A program made the translations under genes and the position numbers. Positions 49,101-61,440 of a stretch of DNA of 64,000 nucleotides are shown in pieces; within the stretch, counting starts at the first letter, position 1; each line of letters starts with the position of its first letter. The notes under the pieces are model-generated. The model made no database searches. It worked only from the letters and a program-made list of their open reading frames with translations, and was not told the DNA's origin. This stretch comes from Malurus cyaneus samueli (Eukaryota > Chordata > Aves > Passeriformes > Maluridae). The stretch spans positions 52,029,943 to 52,093,942 of the forward strand of contig CM019216.1 in NCBI GenBank assembly GCA_009741485.1. Direction: 5' to 3'.

Positions 49101-51849
49101 TAAGACATGCCTAAATTCATACGTGAAGGTTCCAGCACAAATAATCAGATTATTCTCGCCCTAAGAGTTAAGTGCTTTTCTGGAGTAAGATCTGTATAAG
49201 AATAAAAGAGCCAAGTCTACCCAGCTGCAATCCCAGTGAGCTCACGCCAGGTTTGAATCTACTCCAGGAAAGATAAATGGCTGCGTATCCATAATTTACA
49301 GGACTATAAATATCAAGAATGCTGCTGATGTCAGACTAGAGAGTACAGTCCTCCATCAGGTGACACTTCCTTTGGCTATGAGATGAGAGCCTTTTAGAAA
49401 AGGACTACAGGACTGAGCTGCCACAGCTTAACTTTAAAAATCCTCCTTAAAATTCTCCTCTATGTCCCAGTTACCGTGTTATCCCATTAGTGTTTTTTAA
49501 TTTATTTTAGCGGTGCTTTTTTATGACATGATGTGACTGTAACAACTTCAGCATTTGAAAGATTAAATGTTGTCTATCATGTTACTCATATGAGTCTTAG
49601 CACTGGACCCTTTACTGACATTGCTGAGGGTTCAGTTTTGCCCTGACCCCTTCAGTTTCTGGGCTCACAAAAGAAATGCGGCACCCAGAGTGGAGGAGAG
49701 ACACAAGAGGTGTCTATTTTGAGTTCATTCATGGACTGTAGTTACTAAACCTTAATTAGTTAATGACTGTTTTGATTCCAGTTCTTGGCATCCTCAAACT
49801 GTGCCTGCAAAAGGGAACGGAAGAGGTCAAAAACTAAGATATTACTTCTTCATTATAACGATGAAGTTTTAAAAAGTCCAGGGCTTTTATTCTGAAATTT
49901 ATTATGCATTCTTTATTTTGGCAGGTCTGAGATAAACCAGCAAACATACTAATGAAGACAAGAACTGTCCTGAGGAAATACCTCCTATTAGTTAATAAGC
50001 AGACACAGTGGCCTGGATTAGGAAGAAACATGACAACATTGTTGAAAATGAAGACATGTATCCTAAGTGAAGCCAATGGGTTCACAGAAGCCAGGGCTGT
50101 GTAACCTGCTGCTGTACATCAGTGTTCCAGGAGAGGAAATGAACATTACACATGGTGAGAGCAATGATCCACCAGGGTGAGATAAATTTACTGCTTAACT
50201 ACATTTCATCTTAGAGATTTTAAAGTAGCGTTTCTGTACTAGGAGAGATTCCGGAAGAACGGCTGTCCAGTGCAATGTGCCTTCCAAATGGAAAGATGAT
50301 TGTCAGCTCTCTGGTTCGTTAGTTTTTATCTTCACTGATAAATGAACATTAAGTGGTCAGTTGTTGACAAAAGCCCTCTTTTTAATTGGATATGGGAACT
50401 GGACCTTACATAACCTGGCAGCATACTATCATCCCTGGACCTTGTCACTCAGATAAAACCATCTTGGCTCCTACAGGAGTGCGGGTGTTCAGTGTCGACA
50501 TTTCTGCTGTTTGGAGGAGAAGATCCCAGACATATATGCTCTAATATGAAAACAGACAATCTTCCAAAGTTTTGGTTCAGTAGAAATTTGCCCAAAATAG
50601 GCAATAACCAAGGAAACCACATTTGAAGCCAACTAGAGAAAGTTGCATAACTTGCATGTTGACCCACTGGATTGACTTGTTCATAGGTCTGGAGGCAGAA
50701 ATGACCAAACACACGGAAAGCTCTTCACAAGAGACTAGGGACAGACCAAAGAGCCCCTGAGCCAGGAGTGCTGCTGTCACTCAGTCTCTCCATGGATCTC
50801 TCCCCTCCTGGGGAAAAGAAGTTCAAGATGTCACCAAAGAGACTGTGCCAACATCTGCCAAAGCTTTCTTAGCTCGTGGTGGGTCCACTAGTAGAAAGAA
50901 CTTGCCAGCACTGTCTCTTTTTTTGGAACAGAGTTCCGAAATATATTCTAAGAGAATTCCGATGGCTGTGAAAGCTAGAGTTCATGAACTGCATATTTTT
51001 CCTTCCTTTTTGTTTTGTCTTCTGGATTTCTTTCTAGCTGCTGATTTATCTGTAGCTGGGAAATCTCCCAGTCTTTTGAAATACTTAAATTTTTGGTTTG
51101 GAATTGCTACAGGTCTGTATGAGGGTCAGTTGAATTCCCCATCTCTACAGATAATACTGCAGACACTCCTCCTTTAGCCTCAGAACAGCTTCAGCTGCTC
51201 CCTACAGATATGATAGTTCCAGCCTAGTCCCAAATCCTGGCCATCGGTCCTCTGCTACCAGTGCTCAGTACTACCTAAAAGATGGTAAATTGTCCAGGGA
51301 CCTCTCCTCAACCAGAGCTACTTAGGACAGCCAAAATAAAAAGGGTAGTTTCACATCTGTGTGATTGCTTATTTAGCCTACAAGTGTTCACAGATGATGA
51401 GCCCCAGAACATGTGAAGGAGTCTGCCTACCAGCAGAAGAATGGTGATGAGCAGCTGGGAAACAACAAGGGCAGATCCCATCTGCCTTGACGTAGCTGGA
51501 TTGGGAAAGGACTATGTCCACAGCCAAAACATCCCCCCATTTAAAACAATCCTAAAGGGAAAGGTCAGCCTGCCCCTCACAGCATGCTGCTGCCTCCTCA
51601 TGCCACATCTTTTGAGCTTTGCGGTCCTCCCTCTGTAGATGCACTTCATGAGTTAAGAAGCACTGAAATAGGACCAGTTTATGGGTTGTGGTAGCTCCAT
51701 GGAGCTCTGAAACGAAGCTTCTGCAAAAGACAAGTTACCATAACTGGCTTGTCAAGAGTGCTCTCCTGGTGTCTGTTGTGTAATACCACTGCTTGATGCA
51801 GTTCCAGGAGGCCAAATCATCATAACTGAAAGACAGTTCAAAGGAGGGA

Positions 51850-52075
51850 GACTGATAATTGGCCTGGTCTTAATTTGATAGCTGCATTGCTTAATTCCTA
51901 ATTTATTTTGATGTTCGTTTTAATGAGCCAGACTGAGTGATAGTCTGGGGCTTCTTTGCTGGGTGTTGATGGATTTAAGTTGTCGAGGTTTTCTTTTTGT
52001 TCTTTTCATCTATTTCGTTATGTTTCGGTTTGTTTAACTAACATAATAAAGTTATTAATAAAGTTAAATCATTTC
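51850..52075. promoter_or_regulatory. Candidate conserved regulatory block, homeodomain-rich
   Basis: GATAATTGG (51854-51862), TTAATTTG, TTAATTCCTAATTTA (near 51891) and TTTTAATGAG follow one another within about 75 bases. An AGACT/AGTCT inverted repeat (about 51930-51946) and tandem AATAAAGTT copies (52045-52053 and 52057-52065) come next. The mix of AT-rich homeodomain cores with retained CpGs (GTTCG, GTCG, TTTCG) suggests constraint, but this is only an impression. Confidence 0.26.
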
Positions 52076-52540
52076 TGTCATTGAACAAAACAGTTCAGAA
52101 CCTTTAAAGAACTGAGTAGATATCATCCAGCCAACTTAAAAGCCTGTATTTAAATCTTACTTCGTAAACTCATTTAAATCACATGTTCTTACATGTTCTG
52201 TCACTTGAAAGTTGTTTCCTTTGAAACTTTCCTCTTTATGCTTTCATACAGGAAATACGATAAACTTGTTTATTTCATTTGTCAGTTTTGTGTTTCTGAA
52301 TTTCTTCATCAAATCTGTTATCTTCCTTAAGTATTCAGTCCTTGCCCAAGTTATGTGCAGAGAGGGAATGGTTTTACTGTTGTATTGGCAGTGCTGGAAA
52401 GACAAGAAAAGAGCAAGCAGAGGTGCTGACTTCTGAGAACTACAGAAAAAAGAAGACATTAAATGGGCATTTTATTTTGGAGACAATCTTGCAGGATGAG
52501 AAAGCCAAACAGTTTTAGGATTGTGGGATAAATTCACGTT

Positions 52541-52580
52541 GGAACAGTCCTCCAGAGGTCAAGTGGTTCAACTTTTCCAG
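52541..52580 (-). mobile_element. Possible very old CR1-type 3' end, minus strand
   Basis: GGAACAGTCCTCCAGAGGTC followed by AAGTGGTTCAACTTTTCCAG resembles the complement of an old CR1 end (usually CTCCAGAGGTCATCTAGTCCAACC). Only about 40 bases support it and no further CR1 sequence follows, so it may be chance. Confidence 0.4.
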
Positions 52581-52689
52581 TCTAATGATGCATCACAGTC
52601 AAATACATGCTGATCACTTTACTCCTTTTCCTGGCCATGTATTTTCTTTGTTAATTCTACCTTCTATCTCTTTTTGCTTTGAACTGGTC

Positions 52690-52830
52690 TTATCAATTCA
52701 TTTGGATTTGCATAATGGGAGTACATTTTATTTATTAGTGACTTTTAGTTATTATTGAATTGGGAAGAGCTAATTAGAAACAAACAATTTGTAGGCTGAA
52801 GATCTGCTGAAATCAGCAGTGAGGGTAATT
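52690..52830. promoter_or_regulatory. Candidate enhancer core: perfect octamer, homeodomain, FOX and SOX-like sites
   Basis: Within 140 bases there is a perfect POU octamer ATTTGCAT (52706-52713), a homeodomain site TAATTAG (52771-52777) and an adjoining AAACAAACAAT (about 52778-52788, FOX-like followed by SOX-like). An inverted repeat CTGCTGA/TCAGCAG with a two-base loop (52804-52819) follows. This is the densest recognisable-motif block in the window. The neighbouring sequence contains no frame or repeat. A regulatory role is inferred from motif grammar only. Confidence 0.32.
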
Positions 52831-54956
52831 TTTTTAATATGCTTGTGAAGAGGACCCTGACACGTGTGGAAGACTTTCTCTTTCCTTGAGCAGTGTGGAG
52901 TTTCTCAAATTCTTCAGCTTTCATGAAGGGGAAGAGGGTGTTAGCACTGAGACATTAACAAGCCCAGGGGAAGAAGAGAAACAACAGCTTTTCACAGCCC
53001 CATTTTGAAGGGGAAGGAAAGCTGGGAATCCCCAGGGTCTCTTTAAGCAGGAAGAGTTAGTTAAAAAAAAAAAAATATAACTGTTGAGAAATAAGCAATT
53101 TCCAAATAATTTTTATCATTGCATCATTGATTCTCCAGCAAGAAATCTCTCCACTTAATGCCCTGAAGAGGAGAGACACTTTCTACTATGGAAATGTTGG
53201 TAGGATTATCCGTGCTTTTTTGTGCTTTGAAAAAGACAAGAAACGCTATGTCTGGATGCAAAAAAAAGGACAGCGTTATTAGCCACTGCCTGGTTTTCAC
53301 CAAATATAAATGCCTTTTCTTTTCCCAGGTCTATTTTACTGGTATCATTTCTCCTGCTGTAATGCCTCTAGTGAATTTTCAGAGATGAATACCCAAATTG
53401 TCTCTGTTTTTATGAAAGTGCCAAGGATTGGTTACAACCACAGTGCAAAGGAAGTTACTGAGCATACTATTGACCAATGCTAGGAAGAAAGCTCCTGGCA
53501 AGTCTGTGCCCAAGCAGTCTGTGAGCAGATGAAAGGTAACAGAAGTGTTCAACAATGTGCACTGACCCTCAGCTAGTTCGTGAAGTGAGGCTGTCAAACA
53601 AAACTGGGTGAACTGCACCCCCATGGTTTTGTTTCGTATTGTGTATGTCAGCCTCAGTGTTTCTGTTTATGTGGCTGGTAGCCAAAAAGTATTTAAAAGG
53701 CCTTTTCAGACTTCAGCAAGGAAAAATATTGCCTTCCCTGTTTTGAACTCAGGGGTCTAACAGACTCACCCTTTCTGTGTAGATGGTAGAAGTTTGGGAT
53801 TGGGACTGCCTCTTTCTTTAGTGCTTGCACAGTTCACATCACAAATAGATACTGATTAATACCGAGGATTTTCCACACAGAATGAGCTCAGATTTAATGA
53901 TGAATGTAGCAAGATTTTAATAGTCCTTAACCCTGAATATTTACTTCTATAAGGTTTCATTCCCATGCAAAACATGCATACATGTGGATGGATTTTTAAG
54001 GAGTTAGGAACTATTCAAAACAAAAGTTATTTTGAGGGTTAGGAAATAGCTTGTCTTACAGCTGCCAAGTGATTTTGGAATAACTCTTTGCGTGATGGAG
54101 TGGAGAAAAAAATGGAGATAAAAACATCAGTCCTTCAAATCAAGAAGACTGGATGTTTAAAAAAAGAAACAGAAATAAGGAAAGGAGGAAAGGAAAAAAA
54201 AGCTTTTCAACTTCTTATGCTTCTCAATCTTCTTATGCATTTCTTGAGCCTTAATTTTCTGTCCTGGAAGTGGGAGGAGGTGCTCCATCTACATTCTCCT
54301 GTCTGTGCTCCCTGGCAGGGTAGATAAAAAAAGCAGGCAGCCCTTCTCCTGGATTTTTGTCTCTTCCACTTCAAGCAGGTTTGAAAGAGAGAAGGAAAAC
54401 ATCATTGATGGGCATGTGGAAATGTCATTAGTCACATTTAGATAAGTTTATAAATGTACAAAGTAGCTTTCGGGGCCAAACATAGGGCTGAGGTGAAACA
54501 TCTGAGCCCTATCCAAAACTAGGGACCTTCAGCTGGTGTAAATCAGGTATCGTGATTCATTCCAGCTGAGGCACCAGTACAGGGACTCATCTCCACAGCC
54601 TATAAAGTTCTTGACTTGTATTTTGGATATTATAAAATCTTAATAAATAGTTGCAGTATGTGAGAACTGAAAAACAGTGAAATGCAACCATCCCTTTTGA
54701 TTAATTTTGTGCTTTTGTTGTATTTTAAAACAGGAAAAGAGGGTCCTTTCCTTTACCTTCAGCACATTTTGTTCAAACTTCACAGGATGATGGAAACCCT
54801 TAGGATGAACACAGCCATTCACAATAAACACTTGCTGACTCCAGCCTTGCACAACATGAAAGTTGCACAGATACCAACATTTCTCTAAGCATGATACTGC
54901 TTTACTTTAATATCTTGGACTAAGATGAGGGTAAAACAACAAGAGCAAACCATCAC

Positions 54957-55031
<75 letters not shown>

Positions 55032-55140
55032 CTTCTCCTTTCTTTCTTTCTTTCTTTCTTTCTTCCTTTCTTCCTTTCTTCCTTTCTTTCTTCCTTTCTT
55101 CCTTTCTTCCTTTCTTCCTTTCCTTTCCCTTCTTCCTCTC
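54957..55140 (+). repeat. (TTTC)n microsatellite with TTCC-interrupted tail
   Basis: About 75 bases of pure TTTC units are followed by about 110 bases of interrupted TTTC/TTCC units. The tract is stop-free on both strands in some frames, which creates false Lys/Arg/Glu-rich (minus) and Phe/Leu/Ser-rich (plus) open frames over 54885-55244. The interruptions in the 3' half suggest an older, stabilised part next to a still-expanding pure part. Confidence 0.97.
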
Positions 55141-56872
55141 ACAGGAGACATTTTTGAGAGGAGGAAGGATAAAACCTGTGTTATGGTGGTGCTCGCCTGA
55201 AGCCCAGACAACTCACTGAAACTTCCACAAAACAATATTGTCATCTTAAAGCACCTAAAAATACTCCCAAAATGGACATTAAAAGTTTTAAGTGTTACAG
55301 TACAAAATTGTTAAAAGTCAAAGTGTAAGTCCTTTGCCTAACAGATACCATTATGCAAGCTGAACACACACAAAAAAAGTCCCACCTCCAAATCTTGGTG
55401 ACTTTTTGTCTTGTCTCCCAAAATTATCCTTTTCCCTAAAACACAAGAGTATTCTTTCTAGAGGTGGAGAATACGTAATCTATTCAGGATGGTTAACCCA
55501 ATCAATCCTGTGGACAAGTTAGTTTTTAAATATGTATTTAGGCAGTCAGAGAAATGAGTTTTGGAAATACAATTTTTTCCTCCCCCAAACTTAGCAGGAA
55601 TATTAAGCTCTGAGATAAAGTTTATCAGTGTAAAGTTTACAAAGGAACAAGGGAAGAGGAGGAATGAGAAAGAGTACTGCACTGAAAGAAAAACAAGCAC
55701 CAAGCCTTTTAAAATTTCTTGAGTGTAAGTTGAATGGCCTCTACTTCTTGGTCAAACAAAGCAGTCATCTCTACTCCTTCCTGGTATCATGGCACATTGC
55801 TTGCAGTGACATTATTTCTTTTGATTTGCCACTAATGGGAAACTGCTTGCTTAGATGTGGCTGTAGAGTCAAATGTCACAGAGAAGAGACATATTCTGCA
55901 GCACAGAGGGACAGGCACATGTGGTTCGTCTTCAAAAGAAATCTCAGAGTCCCTCACCTGGCACTGTCAGGCCAGGAGGAGATGACACACTGTGGGAAGC
56001 CTGCTGTGTGGCATTTCATTTTATCAAACTCAGTCCCCACTTGTGAAATCTGACCTGTGGCAGACAGAGCATTGTCAGAAATCGTGGGGACAGTCAGTGT
56101 GGGCTCTCACTGAGTCCCAGAGTGCTGCTTGCACAGCGAATCACTCCTAGCCCTAGCAGCTGCAACCTATTTTCACAAATATCGGACAAGTTTCTTTGGC
56201 TTGCTGCCAGTTTTTGCTGTACCAAACACTTCTGTCCTTCGCCTAGCTCTGCAGTCGTTTGTAACTGCTGCTCAAAACTTAGAAATGTTCCAAATGAAGC
56301 TCCTTTCCTCCCCTCCATGTGCCGACATCCCACCCCAATGGGAAAGCCACCCAAACAGTGGCTTTGTCTCTAGAAAGCTGTGACTTCCCACATTTTATCC
56401 CCCTCATTCAGCTTAAAGACATCAGCACATTCCTGACTTCATCACTTGTTAACTCCCTTTTGCTAATAGCCAGTGCATCCTCTCGATGGCTTCCTGATAC
56501 CATATGACTTGAACTCTCATAAAAAAAATGCTGAAGGCTGTTAATTTGCTATTATGACATATAAAAGGCTCTAAAGGTGTGTATAAGCACAGCTTCTCTA
56601 TCCAGAATTGAGAGGCTTTCAGATCTTCTCAGTCCGAGTTGCAATACTGCTCATCTTGCAAGCACCTGGTAAGGGGCAGCAAAGCCTGAGTGAGAGCAAG
56701 ACCTCTGCTGGTTTGTGTTTGATTACCAAAGGTTAATCCTCTGGAAAATTGCCAGAGGACTTAATGTAGGTGGCAACAGCATCGTTATATAAAAACACCA
56801 AGTGAAAAGTTCTTTTCAGTAGCTATAAAAAAAGCCTTTTATTCTATGTTTATTTAGAATGATATTTGTCTG

Positions 56873-56910
56873 AAAAAAAAAAAAATAAAAAAAAATAAAA
56901 AAGAGAAAAG
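56873..56910 (+). repeat. A-rich low-complexity tract
   Basis: Runs of A are broken by single T and G residues over about 38 bases. It is simple sequence with no sign of an attached retro-insert. Confidence 0.9.
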
Positions 56911-59900
56911 CAAATTCAATACAGCAGCGTGACACATCTCCAAGCAGATTTTTAGCTATGTTACCAGACCCTAGATATTATACTTAAAAAAAAGAAAAGT
57001 CTCAATTTAACTCTATATTTTCGAACGATAAAAAGTATTTCAAGAATCAAAGGTTTCTCCAGAGATCAACTGCAACACTCACTTGCCTAAATACAGGTTG
57101 ATTTACATCTGTTTCATTCCAGACACTTGCTTGTTCAATATGATCCTAAAAAACCATCATAATGAGGATCCCCTGGTGGAATTTTCTCCTTTTTTTTAAA
57201 TAGACTGCAGTGTTTAGCTTTGCATTTGATAGATTTTAAGCTGTTTGCTCCTAGAAGTTACCGTGGAAGTAGACAGAGAGCAGCAATAATTGCTTAGAAA
57301 AGAAGTCTGGAGCACAGAAAGCTGGGAAACTGCAAAGCCATTAAACATTTTTCTAAAAAACCAGTGTAATAATATGCTACAAAATGTCAGACATACTCAA
57401 CTCAGAAATTCAGAGGAAGCACATAAATCTTTAGCTATTAATTTGACTCCAAACTGCTTGGATTAAAGGTACTTAAATGGTCAGACAATAATGAGCATTT
57501 CCATAAAATTTTTTTCAGCAGGTTTTCACCAAGATTTCTCCTTTGCATTCAACAATAAAATAAACTTCAACTGAAGTAATCAAAATTAAAGTTCCTGAAG
57601 TCAGGGATGTTTTAAGGTGAAAAAAAATGAGTTCTTTGTCCTTTTCATACTACACAAAAAAAAAATTATAATAATTTCTAGCTGTTTTTTTTCACCTGTT
57701 CAGAGGAAAATCTAAAGTATTTGTTTCTAAGCCAAAAACCTTGAGTTAGTAGAGGTACCCAGCCCCAGTCACTGAAGGCTGTACTTCACCATAATGTTTA
57801 CCTACATCCTTTTCTGTTCTTACAGAACTAATTATACTAACACTTGAAAGTCACTACAAAATCAATTTGGCATTTTAAAACCGTTGCCAGAGTTTATGTC
57901 TAGTAGATACTTTAGTGCATGATCTGTTCCTCTCCAAACAAAATGGCCCACAGTCTCCTGTGCTTTCACCACTCCCTATGTCCAAAGGACTCCTCATTTC
58001 TTACAACATCCCCACTGTATTTCTCAGCTCTCAGTATTTACTGCAGTTTTGCAGGTATTTATCACATCAATGTCACCAGACCATGTTGGTACTGTTATTA
58101 GCCTTCCTTTCTGCTTCGAGCTCTCTAGGCAGGCTTGAGGGGGAACAAACTGACTGAGAAGAGGATCACACCAAGCCATTCCCTTTCTTTCCTTTAAGCC
58201 TTAGTTTCTGCCAAGGGCTGGACTGGAGGAAGGAAGAAAAACATATGGGAAATCTAACAGTCCTCCCTGGTGGTTGCTAAGAAGCGTGCAGACAGATGTT
58301 AAATTAGAGCAGCCTCTGTCATATTTTACAGCAATGTTCCCCTGAGCAGGCCAAAACCTGAAGATGAGAAGGTGCTGCTCACTTTGGGTTGTGAGTAGAG
58401 GGGCATTGCAGATCTTAAACCCAAAGATCCTCAGGAATGATTTCTTCCTCTTCGTTGCAGACAAGAGATTGCCAGGACAAAGCTGTGAGGAACAAATCAT
58501 TGAATATTCACATTGCACCTGGTAATTGCCTCTGTTTCTAGCATCTACTGTGACATTTCTCAGAAATTATTGTACTCATGATGTCACCAGTTGTGACAGG
58601 ACCTAGGACTGCAGGAACACATCAGTAGCTGACATGCAGTTTGGGAAAAGCTTCTGAAATGGAGAAGGTGTGCCCGGACTGAGATCCAGGGCTCCTAAAC
58701 ACTCGTTCACAGGTGTTGAATGTGGATCAACTTTGTTTTACAAACCAGGCAGACATGGCATTTACCTCTCCAGCCATCCCCTTTTAGAAATGCTGTAACA
58801 CTGAATTTTGTATGTAGAAAGAAAAATTACTAGGCCCAAATTTTTTCATGGACTACTGCAAAGAACAGCAGTCAGAAAGTTTATACTGACAGGCCTTTCC
58901 TATCTATAAAGCAAAAATGAAGTCCATACCTGCAGAATTCTTTCTTACAATCAAGGTAGATTTTGCCCTATGAACCGTCTTTCACATTTATATGTCCTCC
59001 TGCTTCCTTTGAAACCAGCACCAAAACTTCTAACTAAATGAGAGTTGCAATGTGTTTGCAATTTTTGTGCTTTCGGTCAGAAACAATTGGCACAACAGTA
59101 AGAAAATTTTCATCTTATCTGTGACTTATGCATTTGTTAGGAAGCAAAAGACGAGTTTGACTTCTGATGATCAGCATGTTTGCCTCTTCATTGTAAAATG
59201 TAAGTAACAATAACATAAACCAGCCCTGTTTAAACTCTTGTTTATAAAATTCAAGTAGTATTACATTTTTTTGAATAGCTGGCCTAGAATAAGCATTAAA
59301 GTAGCTTTCATGCAACTCATAATGCCAAAAAATAAATGCAATTCTGCACATTCTTTCCTGAGAGCATCCACAAATGACGTGCAAGGCATACACATTGGCC
59401 AGAGGCCATGAGCAAAAGCATTGTGTTAAAACTTTGTATGACATCAAGCCAAAAAACTACTTAGCATTTGTATCTCAGATCTCAACTGAATTATGAATTA
59501 AACAACCAAATCAAAACAAAAGGCACACAGCACACTACATCGCCTATCTTGGTTATGTACACATATACACATGCATGGAAGTGGCATGGATCTGTGGTGA
59601 ATGGATATAATCTTGGTGTTGTGTGTGCGCACACAAATGCAAGACAGAGACAAAAAAATATTTGGAGCATATATTCAGAAAAGAGCACACTCGCTATGCC
59701 AATGAGTGGGTTATACCCCAGGTGGGCTCCCTCTGGTGTTGAGATGATAATGCATTTCCCTATTCAATCTTATTTATGTCCATCATGAAGGGTGTTAAAA
59801 AGTGCTAAATGTAATCATGGCAGAGAGCAGCAGGGCCTGCAACGACCAGGATCTGATTTTCCAATGTGTGGAGCATTTTTACAATGCCTCTTAAGCTCAA

Positions 59901-60999
59901 ATCATGTCTCTTGGTAACACCTGTGTGCTTGTGAAAGTCCAGCCTAAGAACTATGTGAGGCACCCCATCTAAAGGGGGAATACACAATTATCTGTTTAAC
60001 TGCTGGATTCTCAATTTTGGAAACCCAGGCCTCAGCATTGTTTAGGAGCATTGTGGCATAGTCAATGGGTAGAATAATTTTAGCCATGAACATTAAATAG
60101 GCACCTGAACCCCTCAACTCCAACCTTCTTCCACTTTATTTATCACCCATTTACCACCTCCCACTATATTCAAGGAAGTAGTTCTGGTGTTATCTCCCAC
60201 TTGTGCTACAAAACTATCATTCAGTGAGAGAGTGCAAGTACCATCCTTACTCTTATTTTGCAGATGGCAAATGCTTAACTGTTTGTTTGTGATTAAATCC
60301 TTTCCTGGAAAAACATCACCTCCCTTTTTGTTCTGTGATGGAGGTGGAATCAGGGTGACCCCAGCTTGGCTGGCTGCAAGAGCAGCCACAGCACACCTCT
60401 CCCTTGCAGAAGTTCACAGCAGAGCCGGGTCACTTCTTGCCAAAATGACATGGAAGGGAGAAGGAGACAATAAACACACATCTCCAGCAGTTGTTCACAG
60501 ATGTTTACTGACTGGAGAGAAGTAAGGAGACCAGGCTCAGCTCCCAGGCCCAGGGAGAGCGTGTCCTCATGATCCCAGACCTCTGCTCCTGCTCCCAGCA
60601 CACCCAATTTCCCCTTTCCTCCTCCTCAGTTCCTGCAAGCCCTCCCTTTCCCTCTCATTTTTCCCGTCCAGCCCGCGGTTCATTCATTGCCACCCACGCC
60701 TGGCTGCTGCCTGCTCTGTCCTCACACCCTGAGCGCTGATACATGCTGGCAACACAACTCTTGGGCCAGATCCCAGGCTGGGTAAAAGCAGGAGAAAAAC
60801 CCAGCATTCATTCCAGTGGCCTTCTTGGACTGAGTCCTGAACACATTAGAGGAAAACTGGTGTTAATTTTCCTTTCCCTCGGACGGTGCTGTTAGAGTTG
60901 GCACATCCTCCTTCGACCGGTGGAATAAGAAGAGGGGGGTGGGAGCTGGGGGAGCAGGAGCAGAGGAAGAACAGAAAGCATACGTAAAAGGAGGAATGA

Positions 61000-61440
61000 T
61001 TGCACACATGTGCTATGAATTCTTCAGCTCAGATTAATGATTTCCTGTGAATTTAATTGGCTGCCTTCTGGTTTCGGCCAGATGACCAGTTAAATTTCAG
61101 GACAGCTATAAAGTGGAACCTAAATGAAGTATTTGGGCAATGGGAGCCAATGTCTGTGAGCTATTCCAGAAAACTATTAAATAAACAAAAAACACTGGAA
61201 CTTCTAACTGCAGAGCATAATTATTATTCTTGTTCATTCATGTATAGTATTAATTCCAACTACTGAGAAAAAACCCACAAACCAACCAATTGCAGCTTCA
61301 AAAGGTAACTTGTCTCTGCATACTCATCACATGTATGGCATTGAGATCTCTCAATGAACAATCTAAAATCATTTATTGGGACAACTGGAGGGTTTCATTG
61401 CCAATTAACTAAATTTTGATTTTCTTGTTATTCAAATGTT
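61000..61440. promoter_or_regulatory. Candidate AT-rich conserved regulatory block
   Basis: GATTAATGATTT, TTTAATTGGC, CTATTAAATAAAC, AATTATTATT and CCAATTAACT cores occur within 440 bases of repeat-free sequence. Motif density is typical of homeodomain-bound non-coding elements but also of AT-rich background. Multi-species alignment would decide. Confidence 0.2.

Larger units (their letters stand above)
46116..54956. other. Long unique non-coding stretch, no gene seen
   Basis: No gene is supported across nearly 9 kb. Frames are at most 110 codons and not protein-like. A possible very old CR1 end lies at 52541-52580. The candidate regulatory blocks at 51850-52075 and 52690-52830 are listed separately. 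Confidence 0.62.

Noticed and set aside
54885..55244. 119-codon minus-strand Lys/Arg/Glu-rich frame and its 91-codon plus-strand partner
   Set aside because: Both are translations of the (TTTC)n array and exist only because the repeat lacks stops.
60540..60740. Possible CpG island or promoter
   Set aside because: The patch is only modestly GC-rich, with a handful of CpGs over 200 bases, and no transcript start or first exon can be argued.
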